From positions 2,728,001 to 2,792,000 of the forward strand of contig NZ_CP036291.1 in assembly GCF_007750855.1 (NCBI RefSeq): DNA of 64,000 nt. The letters run 5' to 3'. This document shows, piece after piece, positions 1-8,738 of the stretch. Source of the DNA: Pirellulimonas nuda. GTDB taxonomy: Bacteria; Planctomycetota; Planctomycetia; Pirellulales; Lacipirellulaceae. The position numbers were made by a program, and so were the translations under genes. Position 1 is the stretch's first letter; every line of letters starts with the position of its first letter. The notes beneath the pieces are model-generated. The model saw only the letters and a list, made by a program, of their open reading frames with translations, did no database searches and had not been told where the DNA came from.

Positions 1-1686
1 CGTGGTGCGTTTGGTTGGGAGCTCGGCGAAGGGGCCCTCGGGCTTGTCCGAGGCGGCTACCCGGATGGGGGCGTCGTCGCTCGACGCGAAGCACCAGAGG
101 GTCACCTTCGCTACCTTCCCGGGCGACCGGTAGACCAGGCTGCCCCCGCCCCCGAGTTCAACGCGGTGGATGTCTTCTTGCGTCTTCCGCGCGTCGCCGG
201 TGCGGAACCCGTACGGCTGGGCGGCCGCGTGCACCAGCGATAGGTCGCGCATTTCATCGACCAGCGTCTGATGCGTCACCTCAACCGGTCCCACGGCGTT
301 GGACGGCGGCGAAGCCCCCCCCTCGTTCTTCGCCACCACCCGGTAGTAGTACGCGCCGCCGATCCGGGCCGACCGGTCGGCGAACAAGGGGCGGTACTGC
401 ACGGCGGCGTCGCTGACGTCTTTGCCGACAACTTCCCACGGTCCGTGGACGCGCTCGGAACGCTGGACGTCGTACGCCCGCCCGCCGGCGGCGCCCTGCC
501 AGGCGATGTGCGCCACGTCGAGGATCGGGAGCAGGGTCGGGGCTTCGGGGCTGGCGACCGGCGGGACCCGCTGGCCGCGGATCCGGAAGGCGGCGTCGCG
601 GATCATCGGCAGCACCTGGTTCTCGCGGTACTCGTCCCCCGACGCGAACCCGGGCCAGTGGTACGCCTTGTACAGGTCGCCGCCGGAGGGCTCGTGGTGC
701 CAATAGAATCCCCCTTCGCGGCGGTGGAAGCGGAGGCTCCAGTAGAGCGCCCCGGAGACCCCCAGCTCGTGAACCGCGTCGAGCATCCGCTGCGCCTCGT
801 CTACCGGCACGAAGCCGAACTCGCCGACGAAGTAGGCCTTCTTGCCGTCGACCGCCTTCACCGCGGCGCGGATGCTGGCCGCGTTGTTGTTGCCCACATT
901 CGGGTAGTGGTGTGTGGTGACGACGTCGACGTTCGGGTCGTCCAGCGACGCTTCGGGAACGCCGTGCAGCGACCGGCCGTCGATCACCAGGTGGTTGGGG
1001 TCGAGCCCCTTGATGTAGGCGGCGATCTGGCGCGTCCACTCGGGGGTCGCGTCGAGCTCGTTGCCGGTCTCCCAGCCGAAGAGGGCCGGGTCGTCGCGGT
1101 AACGCCGACCGGTGAGCGTGTTGCGCCGGTTGACGAGGTAGTGGATGGTTTGCTTGAAGTCGTCGATGAGCTGGGGGTCGGTCCAGAAATCGTCCCCCTG
1201 CTTGCCGCGGAACGCGACGTACTGCTCGACTCCCCCCCACCACTTCCAGTTGTCGACCAGCGGGATGATGACGCGCACCCCTTCTTCCTCGGCGGTCTTG
1301 AGCACCAGGTCGAGCGCCGCGAAGGCCTGCTCGTTGAACTCGCCCGGGGCGGCGACGTGGGCGTGCGGGCCCATGTCGCCGTCGTTGCGACGGACGCTGA
1401 TCACGTAGGGGCGGACCACCGTCCCCCCCATCTGCCGGATCGAGCGGAGGGCGTCGCGGACCTCGAACGCGTCGGGGTACCGCCAGGGGGCGCCCCCCAA
1501 GAACGTGAACGCGTCTTCTACTAGGTGAAGGTTGGGGGCGTTCCATGACACAAAGCGGAACTCCCTTGCCCCGTCGTACAGCTTCGCGCCCCGGCGGGTG
1601 ATGAACTCCTGAGGGGGGGCGGCGCCGGTTGGCGCAGCGGCGCCCCACGCGGCGGCCAGCAGAACGACGGACCGGATCGCTATCAC
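1..1686 (-). CDS. GH5-family secreted beta-mannanase-like glycosidase (partial, C-terminus off window)
   Basis: Translating the reverse strand from GTG at 1686 gives 562 codons open to the window edge. A hydrophobic Sec-type leader (about residues 1-25) is followed by a TIM-barrel glycosidase. WETGNEL places the likely acid/base Glu near residue 210, and FVGEFGF places the nucleophile Glu near 289, the usual GH5/clan A spacing. After the barrel comes a fibronectin-III-like segment (about 390-475) and the beginning of another beta-rich module. The GTG start shares four bases (GTGA) with the stop of the upstream symporter, implying translational coupling. The neighbours (symporter, GH130) favour mannan as substrate. 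Subfamily is not resolved. The 3' end lies outside the window. Confidence 0.85.
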   Translation of the reverse strand, partial: MIAIRSVVLLAAAWGAAAPTGAAPPQEFITRRGAKLYDGAREFRFVSWNAPNLHLVEDAFTFLGGAPWRYPDAFEVRDALRSIRQMGGTVVRPYVISVRRNDGDMGPHAHVAAPGEFNEQAFAALDLVLKTAEEEGVRVIIPLVDNWKWWGGVEQYVAFRGKQGDDFWTDPQLIDDFKQTIHYLVNRRNTLTGRRYRDDPALFGWETGNELDATPEWTRQIAAYIKGLDPNHLVIDGRSLHGVPEASLDDPNVDVVTTHHYPNVGNNNAASIRAAVKAVDGKKAYFVGEFGFVPVDEAQRMLDAVHELGVSGALYWSLRFHRREGGFYWHHEPSGGDLYKAYHWPGFASGDEYRENQVLPMIRDAAFRIRGQRVPPVASPEAPTLLPILDVAHIAWQGAAGGRAYDVQRSERVHGPWEVVGKDVSDAAVQYRPLFADRSARIGGAYYYRVVAKNEGGASPPSNAVGPVEVTHQTLVDEMRDLSLVHAAAQPYGFRTGDARKTQEDIHRVELGGGGSLVYRSPGKVAKVTLWCFASSDDAPIRVAASDKPEGPFAELPTKRTT

Positions 1687-3569
1687 GTCGGCTCCGCGGG
1701 GTTGAGCGTGGGAGGGGTAAAGCTTGCTTCTGCTGGGTAGTCCCGCAGACGATCGTACCAGGTGAACTTGAGGATCAGCGAAGTGGCGGCGACCACCCCA
1801 AGCGACCAGCTTAGCGCCCAGTAGTCTTGCAGCACCAGGTAGATGCCGGTCGCCGTGAGCGCCGTCTGCCAAGCGATGCCGATCGCCACGTTCAGGGCGT
1901 CGCGCGGCAGGTCGCGGTTGGGGAGCAAATCGGGGAACTCCTGGACGAGCTGGGCGCGGACCGGACCCCACCAGCCCCAAGGGCGGACGCGGCGGTAGAA
2001 CTCTTTGAGCACCGCCATGTCGTCCGGGGGGGTGAGCAGGCACCCCAGCACGCTGCCGGCGAGGGAGATGGACAAGATGACCGGGAAGAGCGCCAGGTTC
2101 TTCTCGAAGCCCCACAGCGTCGATTGGCCGTTCAGCGCCACGGTGAGCACAAACGCCGAGGCGATGCCCCCCACCATGCCCCAGAAGTAGCCCCAGCCGT
2201 TGAAACGCCACCAGTGCCACTTGAGCAGGTTCGCCGCGATGTAGCCGCCGTACAGGCTCGCCACCAGCCAGTTCACCACCTGTTTGAGGTCGTTGACCAT
2301 AAACCCAAAGGCGGTGCCGACTACCACCACGGCCACCGACGTGAGGTAGCTCATGCGGACGTAGGTCTTGTCGCTGGCGTCGGGGTTGAAGTAACGCTTG
2401 TAGATGTCGTTCACCACGTACGCCGGGGCGGCGTTCACGGTGGCGGCGTACGTAGACATGAACGCGGCCAGCAGCGCCGCGATCAGCAGACCGAACAGGC
2501 CGACCGGGATGAACTCGCGCATCGCGAAGGGGAGGATCATCTCGAAGTCGACCCCGTCTCCCATGCCGCGCAGCTCATCGGAAAAGAACGCCAGCGCCAG
2601 CACCGTGAGCCCGGTGATCAGCATGTAGCGCGGAACAAGCAGCACCAGGCTCACCACGCCGCTCATCAGGGCCGCCTCTTTGGGAGACTTGGCCGAGAGG
2701 ACGCGTTGCATGTCGTAGTTGGGCGCGGGGCCGGCCATGCTGGAGAGGAGCCCCTTGAACAGCGCCAGCCCGAAGAACAACGAGAACAGGTCCCAGCCGT
2801 CCTCGCTCACCTTCTGGTTGGCCGAGTCGAGGATGCCGCTCCAGTCGAGGTCGAACCGCCAGTCGAACCACATCCGGTCCCACCCCGCGGGGGTGACCGC
2901 CGCGAGCGCCTCGGGCGAGACCTCCGCCATCGCGATCAGCCCCACCCACACACAGGCGACCGTCATGATGGCGAACTGCAGGACTTCCGTGAACACGACG
3001 CTGAACATCCCTCCCTTTACAACGTAGACCGTGGTGAGCGCGGTGACGATCAGCCCGTACAGGTTGCTGTTGGTCGTGGGGTCGGCGGCCAACTGCCAGG
3101 GGAGGAAGGTGGACGCGAACTTGCCGATCCCGATGAACCCGTAGGCCAAGAAGCCGACCACGTTGATCAGCGCAAAGAGCACCACCACCAGGTGGGCCCA
3201 CTGGGCGCCGCGGCCGTCGCCGAAGCGGAAGCGGATCCAGTCGGCGCCGGTCAGCACCCCGGAACGGCGCAGCCAGATCGACAGGTAGACCATCATCACG
3301 ATCTGATTGAAGACCGGCCACAGCCACGGGATCCAGATGCTCTTGGCCCCGTACACGAACAGCCAGTAGACCATCACCATGGTCCCGCTGATGTCGAACA
3401 TCCCCGACGCGTTGGACAGCCCCAGCATGTACCACGGGATGGTGTTGCCGCCGAGGAAGTAGCTGCGGAGGTTCTTCGACGCGCGGCGGGAGATCCAGAA
3501 CCCGATGCCGATGGTCGCGGCGAGGTAGGCGACGAGGATCGCTACATCGATCGGATGAAACCCGCCCAT
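1683..3569 (-). CDS. Sodium:solute symporter (SSS family)
   Basis: This is a 628-aa polytopic membrane protein with about 13-15 hydrophobic segments. The N-terminal part has the SSS-family layout: a first helix (VAILVAYLAATIGIGFW), then the RRASKNLRSYFLGGNTIPWY loop, then helices rich in Gly, Ser and Asn. It probably imports a sugar or oligosaccharide with sodium across the inner membrane. It lies between a GH130 phosphorylase (upstream) and a GH5 glycosidase (overlapping its stop codon by four bases), so uptake of mannooligosaccharides is a reasonable inference. The substrate cannot be read from sequence; SSS members also carry amino acids and other solutes. Confidence 0.88.
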   Translation of the reverse strand: MGGFHPIDVAILVAYLAATIGIGFWISRRASKNLRSYFLGGNTIPWYMLGLSNASGMFDISGTMVMVYWLFVYGAKSIWIPWLWPVFNQIVMMVYLSIWLRRSGVLTGADWIRFRFGDGRGAQWAHLVVVLFALINVVGFLAYGFIGIGKFASTFLPWQLAADPTTNSNLYGLIVTALTTVYVVKGGMFSVVFTEVLQFAIMTVACVWVGLIAMAEVSPEALAAVTPAGWDRMWFDWRFDLDWSGILDSANQKVSEDGWDLFSLFFGLALFKGLLSSMAGPAPNYDMQRVLSAKSPKEAALMSGVVSLVLLVPRYMLITGLTVLALAFFSDELRGMGDGVDFEMILPFAMREFIPVGLFGLLIAALLAAFMSTYAATVNAAPAYVVNDIYKRYFNPDASDKTYVRMSYLTSVAVVVVGTAFGFMVNDLKQVVNWLVASLYGGYIAANLLKWHWWRFNGWGYFWGMVGGIASAFVLTVALNGQSTLWGFEKNLALFPVILSISLAGSVLGCLLTPPDDMAVLKEFYRRVRPWGWWGPVRAQLVQEFPDLLPNRDLPRDALNVAIGIAWQTALTATGIYLVLQDYWALSWSLGVVAATSLILKFTWYDRLRDYPAEASFTPPTLNPAEPT

Positions 3570-3724
3570 TCAGTCCGCCCGGAAGAGGCCGCGATTGAGA
3601 ACGCCGGAAGAGTCGCCGCTAGGTTACGCAGATGGCCGCAGACAGAAGTACCTTGCGCAGAGTCGCGCCGCTCGGCTCGGTGGCTGATCATCCACCGTGT
3701 TTGCCGTCCCACGCGGCGCGCCTC

Positions 3725-4789
3725 TCAGAATACGGCCGAGTGGTTCTTCGTGAAGTCGATCAGGTCGTTGACGTAGGCGTACGAGAGGCACGTGCAGGTG
3801 TCGGCGGCGCCGTAGTAGATGGCGAGCCGGCCGGTCGGCGCGTCGTGCAACGCGGCGCAGGGGAAGACGACGTTGGGGACGTGCCCGGTCGTCTCGTAGC
3901 CCGCCTCGGGCGTGAGCAGGTGCTGGTTGGTGCGGTAGAGCACGCGCCACGGCTGCTCGAGGTCGAGGATCGCGGCGCCCATGCTGTAGACGAAGCCGTT
4001 GCAGGTGTCGATCACGCCGTGGTAGATCATCAGCCAACCTTCGGGGGTCTCGATCGGGATCGGCCCCGCGCCAATCTTGGTCCGCTGCCACCACTGGCCG
4101 ACGGTGTCGCCCCCTTTGCGCATCACCAGTTCGTGCTTGCCCCAGTGCACCAGGTCGGGGCTCTGGCTGACGTAGATGTCGCCGAACGGGGTGTGGCCGT
4201 TGTCGCTGGGGCGGCTGAGCATGAAGTACTTGCCCCCGATCTTCCGCGGGAAGAGCACCCCGTTGCGGTTGAACGGCAAGAAGGCGTTGTCCATCTGCTC
4301 GAACGACCGGAAGTCGGTGGTGCGCGCCATGCTGATGGTCGGGCCGTTGTGGCCGCCGCACCAGGTGAGGTAGTAGCAGTCTTCGATCCGCACCACCCGC
4401 GGGTCGTAGGCGTACTCGCTGGGGTCGGGGGTGCGGTTGGTGAACCGGATCGGCTGCGGCTCGATCTGCCAGTCGAGTCCGTCTTCGCTCCAACCGGCGT
4501 GCAGCAGCGGGAACCGCGTGTGCTTCTCGGTGCGGAACACGCCGGCGTAGCCGTCGCCGAAGGGGACCACCGCGCTGTTGTAGATGCCCTGCACTTCGGG
4601 CATCGGGTTGCGTCCGATCACCGGGTTGCCGCGGTGGCGCCACACGACCCCCGTCTCACCGGCCGGACGTTCCTGCCAAGGGAACCGCGGGTCGGCCGCG
4701 TCGACCGCCACGGGTCGGCGCGTGGGCTTCTGGCTTGCGTTGGCGTCGGTCTGCCGCACCCCGGCGGTCGCGGAATCAACGGGTTCCAT
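3725..4789 (-). CDS. GH130 family beta-mannooligosaccharide phosphorylase-like protein
   Basis: This 354-aa protein has no signal peptide, so it is probably cytoplasmic. It has the five-bladed propeller motifs of GH130: the YDPRVVR segment with the likely catalytic Asp at residue 129, NRNGVLFPRKIGGKYFML near the middle, and KIGAGPIPIETPEGW with YHGV shortly after. Family members phosphorolyse beta-1,4-mannosyl linkages and release mannose-1-phosphate; some subfamilies are hydrolases. It is the first gene of a leftward group with a symporter and a GH5 enzyme. An AGGAG motif at 4799-4803 lies nine bases before the ATG. The divergent LacI-type gene and its candidate operators suggest sugar-dependent control. 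Confidence 0.88.
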   Translation of the reverse strand: MEPVDSATAGVRQTDANASQKPTRRPVAVDAADPRFPWQERPAGETGVVWRHRGNPVIGRNPMPEVQGIYNSAVVPFGDGYAGVFRTEKHTRFPLLHAGWSEDGLDWQIEPQPIRFTNRTPDPSEYAYDPRVVRIEDCYYLTWCGGHNGPTISMARTTDFRSFEQMDNAFLPFNRNGVLFPRKIGGKYFMLSRPSDNGHTPFGDIYVSQSPDLVHWGKHELVMRKGGDTVGQWWQRTKIGAGPIPIETPEGWLMIYHGVIDTCNGFVYSMGAAILDLEQPWRVLYRTNQHLLTPEAGYETTGHVPNVVFPCAALHDAPTGRLAIYYGAADTCTCLSYAYVNDLIDFTKNHSAVF

Positions 4790-4964
4790 ACGACGTAACT
4801 CCTCGCTTATTGAATGCTTCTTCAGCGCAACCCGACGGCGCGTGTGACGCGGCGGCTCGCCGCAGTTTACGCTCAGCAGGAGCAGACCGAGGAGGAGCCG
4901 AACCGGGGAACCTGGCTCACACTAAGCTCAGGTACGAATTGAGCATACTTAAACACTGCGGGGT

Positions 4965-4980
4965 GCTCAAGTAGTTGAGC
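4965..4980. promoter_or_regulatory. Candidate LacI-family operator in the divergent GH130/lacI-type intergenic region
   Basis: GCTCAAGTAGTTGAGC is a perfect 6+6 inverted repeat around GTAG. It lies 80 bases before the regulator ATG and about 175 bases before the GH130 ATG. The core TCAAGTAGTTGA matches the two sites upstream of the 6351 gene except at the central bases. A further degenerate copy, TTGAGCATACTTAA, lies at 4939-4952. Assignment to the adjacent regulator is inference. Confidence 0.55.
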
Positions 4981-5060
4981 AGCGGTTTTAGAGTGTAGTT
5001 TCTACCCGGCTGGCGGAACTCGCTGGCGGGGCGCCCCGCCCCCCGATTACAAATAGGGGT

Positions 5061-6134
5061 ATGAGCCAATCCCGCGTGCCACGCCTGAAGGATGTCGCCG
5101 AGGAGGCCGGCGTATCGGTCAGCGCCGCGTCTAAGATCCTCCGGGGCGATCAGGGCCGGTTCGGCGATGCGACCTGCCGCAGGGTGCTCGACGCCGCCGA
5201 GCGGCTCGGATGGCGCCGCAACCTGCTGGTCAGCGGCATCCAGACCGGACGCACGCAGACGGTCGGCGTGATGATCCCCCCCTACGACTCGTTCTGGATC
5301 AACGTCCTCTCGGGCATCCACCACCGGCTGAGCGAGGCGGACTACCTGCCGATCACCGTATGGCAGGGGGACCTGGACCACTTCCCGAACTTCGAGGCGG
5401 ACGAGCCCGAAGGGGTCCGGCAGATCAACCGGCTGCTCGACCGCCGCGTCGACGCGTTGATCCTCTGGCCCCCGTTTAGTGTTGCGTACCACGACCACCT
5501 GGCCGACCTCGCCAGCAAGCGGGTGCCCGTAGTCGTGATCGACCACCGTGCGGACGAACCCTACTGCGACTCCGTGGTGACAAACGAGGCATTAGCCGCA
5601 AAAACCGTGGCAAAACACCTGCTCGACCTCGGTCACCGGCGGATCGCCTGCATCTCCAGCCGAGAGAGCAAGTCGCAGACCTGGGCGCTCGAGCGACGCC
5701 AGCAGTTCGAGCGGGCGGTGTCGTTTCACGACGAGGCCGAGGTGCGGAGCTGGCGCCTGAACCACGCGGGCACCAACGGCGTCGAGGTGGCGACCGAGCT
5801 GCTCTCGGGCGACTTCCGCCCGACGGCCGTGTTTGCCGTGTCGGACCATGAGGCGCAGGACGTGTACGACGCGGCCATCCTGCTCGGGCTGTCGATCCCG
5901 GGCGACCTGTCGATCGTCGGGTTCGCCGACCTCGACTTCGCGGCGGGGCTCACGCCCCCCCTCTCTACGGTGCGTCAACGGCCCCGCGAGATCGGCGTCG
6001 AAGCCGCCTCGCTCGTGCTCAGCCGGCTCAGCGGGGACCAAGAAAATCTCCCCTTGGTTGAGTCGAAGATCGAGGCCGACTTCGTGCTCCGCGAGTCGAC
6101 CGGCCCCGCGCCGCGCGACGCCGATCGCGGCTAG
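5061..6134 (+). CDS. LacI-family transcriptional regulator
   Basis: This 357-aa protein has an N-terminal LacI helix-turn-helix (residues 5-27, PRLKDVAEEAGVSVSAASKI) and hinge, followed by a periplasmic-binding-protein-like effector domain (about 60-340) with the typical TQTVGVMIPP beginning and a VVIDHRADEPYCDSVVTNE stretch. It is transcribed divergently from the GH130-symporter-GH5 group and precedes the rightward row that contains GH113-like and GH26 mannanases. It is therefore the probable sugar-responsive repressor of a mannan locus. Short palindromes on both sides of the gene (4965-4980 and 6203-6241) are candidate binding sites. The effector is unknown. Confidence 0.92.
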   Translation: MSQSRVPRLKDVAEEAGVSVSAASKILRGDQGRFGDATCRRVLDAAERLGWRRNLLVSGIQTGRTQTVGVMIPPYDSFWINVLSGIHHRLSEADYLPITVWQGDLDHFPNFEADEPEGVRQINRLLDRRVDALILWPPFSVAYHDHLADLASKRVPVVVIDHRADEPYCDSVVTNEALAAKTVAKHLLDLGHRRIACISSRESKSQTWALERRQQFERAVSFHDEAEVRSWRLNHAGTNGVEVATELLSGDFRPTAVFAVSDHEAQDVYDAAILLGLSIPGDLSIVGFADLDFAAGLTPPLSTVRQRPREIGVEAASLVLSRLSGDQENLPLVESKIEADFVLRESTGPAPRDADRG

Positions 6135-6202
6135 CCGCCGACCGATTTCGGGCAGCCGCCGGGCTTTCTGCTAGACAGCCCCGAGAATCCGGATTATTCT
6201 TA

Positions 6203-6241
6203 GTTCAAGTGCTTGACCATTGTGTTCAAGTGCTTTACCAT
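6203..6241. promoter_or_regulatory. Paired operator-like direct repeats upstream of the mannanase row
   Basis: Two 18-bp copies, GTTCAAGTGCTTGACCAT (6203-6220) and GTTCAAGTGCTTTACCAT (6224-6241), differ at one base and repeat every 21 bp, about two helical turns. Each contains a near-palindrome (TCAAGTGCTTGA at 6205-6216; TCAAGTGCTTTA at 6226-6237) matching the core of the palindrome at 4967-4978. They lie 110-148 bases before the next gene, so LacI-type repression of the rightward row is plausible. Confidence 0.55.
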
Positions 6242-6350
6242 GCGATTCCATGGTGGCCTCCGCGGCCACCCTACGGACGCATTGCGGCCGGCTCTCGGTG
6301 CGGGCTTTTCCACGTTGTCTTCTTCGGTGATCTAGCAAGCGAGGTGTCTC

Positions 6351-6998
6351 ATGAGGCGTGTAACGGTTTGGGTGCTGGGCGTCGCAGCAGTGCTATCCAT
6401 GTCGGTTGGGCAGATGGCCGGCGCAGCGACCATCAACGATTGGGGCAGCGGCCTGCAGAGCTGGCGGTTCGATTTCGGGGGCGCCGGCGCGGTCGTGTCT
6501 CAAGACCCCGCGGTCGGTTCGCCCGGCAACGCGATGGGCGCCCTCAAGCTCGAGATGCCGTTCGCGCTCAACACGTTCGCGTTCACGGGCGATGTGTTCG
6601 GATCGCCGACGAACCTCACGGGGTTCAGCGAGGTGCGGTTCGACGTGTTGATCGCCCCGGGATCGGCGGTGGACGCCTTCGGAAACCACGGGTTTATGAA
6701 CTTCGTCTCACGCGAGACGAACGGCTACAACTGGGGCAATCAGCCGGGGGCCAACCTCGCCCCCGCCGTGGGGTGGACCACGTACTCGGTCTCTACCTCC
6801 GCGGGACTCGGGATGGCCAACACGCGGGCGTTCACGCTCCAGCTCTACGGCGGCGCTTCTCAGAACATTAGCGGACCGGTGACCTTGTGGATCGACAACA
6901 TCCGCACCGTCGACGCGGTTCCAGAGCCGGCTTCGCTCTCGGCCTGCGCGCTGGTGCTCGGGGGGCTGGGCGTCTGCTTCGGTCGGCGTCGTAAGTAA
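6351..6998 (+). CDS. PEP-CTERM secreted beta-sandwich protein
   Basis: This 215-aa protein has a signal peptide (about 1-25), a single beta-rich domain resembling carbohydrate-binding jelly rolls (WRFDFGGAGA near the start, LWIDNIRTVD at the end) and a C-terminal VPEPASLS-hydrophobic-RRRK sorting tail (about 190-215). It has no dockerin-like segment, unlike most PEP-CTERM proteins here. The tail implies processing by an exosortase-type system and attachment to the cell surface. It is the first gene after the paired operator-like repeats, so it may lead the rightward mannan row. A glycan-binding role is inference from fold style and context. Confidence 0.82.
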   Translation: MRRVTVWVLGVAAVLSMSVGQMAGAATINDWGSGLQSWRFDFGGAGAVVSQDPAVGSPGNAMGALKLEMPFALNTFAFTGDVFGSPTNLTGFSEVRFDVLIAPGSAVDAFGNHGFMNFVSRETNGYNWGNQPGANLAPAVGWTTYSVSTSAGLGMANTRAFTLQLYGGASQNISGPVTLWIDNIRTVDAVPEPASLSACALVLGGLGVCFGRRRK

Positions 6999-7014
6999 GC
7001 TTCGTGCCGCGGCG

Positions 7015-7048
7015 CCGACGACGGGCGGGGGCAGCCTCCCGCCGTCGG
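7015..7048 (+). other. GC-rich imperfect hairpin between two PEP-CTERM genes
   Basis: GACGGGCGGGGG can pair imperfectly with CCTCCCGCCGTC across a three-base loop in the 159-bp gap after the 6351 gene. No T-run follows, so this is more likely an mRNA processing or stabilising structure than a strong intrinsic terminator. Confidence 0.3.
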
Positions 7049-7157
7049 AGTCTGGCGTGCGGTAATCGCTTTGCGCTTATCGGTTCATTCACGGCCCGGC
7101 CCCGGCGGCGTTCGCGGGGGGCGGCCATCCAGGTTTCAGGCAGGAGAGGTTCCGTCC

Positions 7158-8678
7158 ATGCGTCCAGCCATCACCCTTCACCCCCGTTCGGTTTGTCGAT
7201 CGGCGTGCCTGCTGTTCCTGCTTGCCGGCATCGCTTGTTCCGCGCAGGCCCAGTTGCTGTACTCCTTCGAATCGGGGCTCGACGGCTTTGTGCCCACCGG
7301 TCAGTCCGACTCCGACTACATCAACCACTTCCAGACGACCACCGGCGCGACCAACGGCGTCATGGCCATGGGGATCGAATCGGGCGCGGGCTTCGGGCGC
7401 GACGTGCAGGTCTCTGAGTCGATCGGCTCGCCCGCGTACGACCTGTTCAACACGGTCGCGGCGAATCCCGGCCTCTACACGCTCGACTTCGACGTCACCT
7501 TCACCACCGGCAGTTGGGCGAACCTCAGCGACATCGGCAGCTACCTAGGCATCAACCTCGCGACCAATAGCGACGCCGGGTTTATGGAGTCCTACAATGT
7601 GGCCAACGGCCAGCCGGGGCTCGCCAGCATCGTGACCGCCAGCGTGCCCGCCTCGCAGATCTCGTTGGCGCCGAACTCCAGCTTCTACCAGCTCCAGTTC
7701 GGCAGCAACGGCAATCAGGTTAACGGCGCCGAAGGACAAGGCGCCCAGTACTTCATCGACAACGTCCGCTTCACCGCCATCCCGCAGTTCACTGAGAAGC
7801 TGCTGTTCTCTTGGGAAACGCCGGACAACCCCAGCACCCCAGGCGTGAACGAGCAACTCGAGGGGTGGCGGAACGGGTTCGACAACGCTCCTTACTTTCA
7901 CACCCGCGCCATCTCATCCGAGGGCGCCACCCAAGGCGCCTCGGCGTTGCAATTCACTTCGCCCCAATCGGGGTACGCGTGGGGCAGCCAGGTCACCCTC
8001 GACAGCGGCGCGACCGGCGATCCCGCCAATCAGCCGCTCATCGACGAGCTCATCTCGAGCTTCAACAGCGCCGACAAGATCGCGTTTGACGTCACCTTCC
8101 CGGACGACCAGTTCCCCTATGCCGGAAGCTACCTGTCGCTGTTCTTGAACGTGTCCGACCAGGCCGGAACCTTCTACCAGTCGTCCGCGATCCAGGCCGG
8201 GAACCCGGTGACCCGCGCGGGCCAGACCCAGACCCTCGAAGTGGCGCTCGACCAGATTACGGCAGGGACCAAGAACCTGGCCGTCGACGGCCTGACCCCC
8301 GGAACCTTCTTCCGGCTGGCGCTCGCCACCAACTCGAACGACGGCAACAGCTTCTTCATCGACAACATCCGCCTGCTTTCGCTGGTGACGGACGGGCTAG
8401 ACGGCGACTTCAACGAAGACGGCGTTGTCGACGCGGCCGACTACACCGTTTGGCGCGACAACCTGGGCGCCGCCGCCGGCACGCTCCCCAACGACCCCAA
8501 CGCCGGCGTGATCGGCGCCGAGCAGTACACAACGTGGAAGAACAACTTTGGCGCCTCGGCCGCGATCGGCGGCGCCTTGGCCGGTTCGGCCGTGCCCGAG
8601 CCGTCCGCTTTGGCGTCGCTGGCGGCCGGTCTCATGGCGCTCGCCGCGGCGGTCCGCGGCCGGCGCGTCCGGGTCTAA
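7158..8678 (+). CDS. Two-module beta-sandwich protein with dockerin-like segment and PEP-CTERM anchor
   Basis: I chose the ATG at 7158 because a strong ribosome site (AGGAGAGG, 7142-7149) precedes it and a clean signal peptide ending in ACSAQA follows. The 506-aa product has two related beta-sandwich modules (about 32-205 and 213-410), each opening with a LLYSFES or LLFSWET motif and closing with FIDNVRF or FIDNIRL. Residues 416-465 form a dockerin-like pair of EF-hand-type segments (GDFNEDGVVDAADY). A VPEPSALA sorting tail begins near 479. The same beta module is found after the catalytic domain of the nearby GH113-like enzyme, suggesting a shared glycan-binding unit. No catalytic motif is visible. 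Confidence 0.85.
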   Translation: MRPAITLHPRSVCRSACLLFLLAGIACSAQAQLLYSFESGLDGFVPTGQSDSDYINHFQTTTGATNGVMAMGIESGAGFGRDVQVSESIGSPAYDLFNTVAANPGLYTLDFDVTFTTGSWANLSDIGSYLGINLATNSDAGFMESYNVANGQPGLASIVTASVPASQISLAPNSSFYQLQFGSNGNQVNGAEGQGAQYFIDNVRFTAIPQFTEKLLFSWETPDNPSTPGVNEQLEGWRNGFDNAPYFHTRAISSEGATQGASALQFTSPQSGYAWGSQVTLDSGATGDPANQPLIDELISSFNSADKIAFDVTFPDDQFPYAGSYLSLFLNVSDQAGTFYQSSAIQAGNPVTRAGQTQTLEVALDQITAGTKNLAVDGLTPGTFFRLALATNSNDGNSFFIDNIRLLSLVTDGLDGDFNEDGVVDAADYTVWRDNLGAAAGTLPNDPNAGVIGAEQYTTWKNNFGASAAIGGALAGSAVPEPSALASLAAGLMALAAAVRGRRVRV

Positions 8679-8738
8679 GGCTGGGTTTTATGGTGGGCTT
8701 TGCTGGCCGCCCCCCCCCTCATCATGGAGCATGCGGAT

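Noticed and set aside
281..1648. 455-codon minus-strand frame at the left edge
   Set aside because: The frame offset by one on the same strand encodes the GH5 enzyme with WETGNEL and FVGEFGF; this frame is Arg/Pro-rich with no motif.
1827..3776. 649-codon open frame on the plus strand
   Set aside because: It runs antisense to the clear SSS symporter; its composition (runs of His, Arg, Asp, Val) is what the opposite strand of a high-GC gene yields, and no family motif appears.
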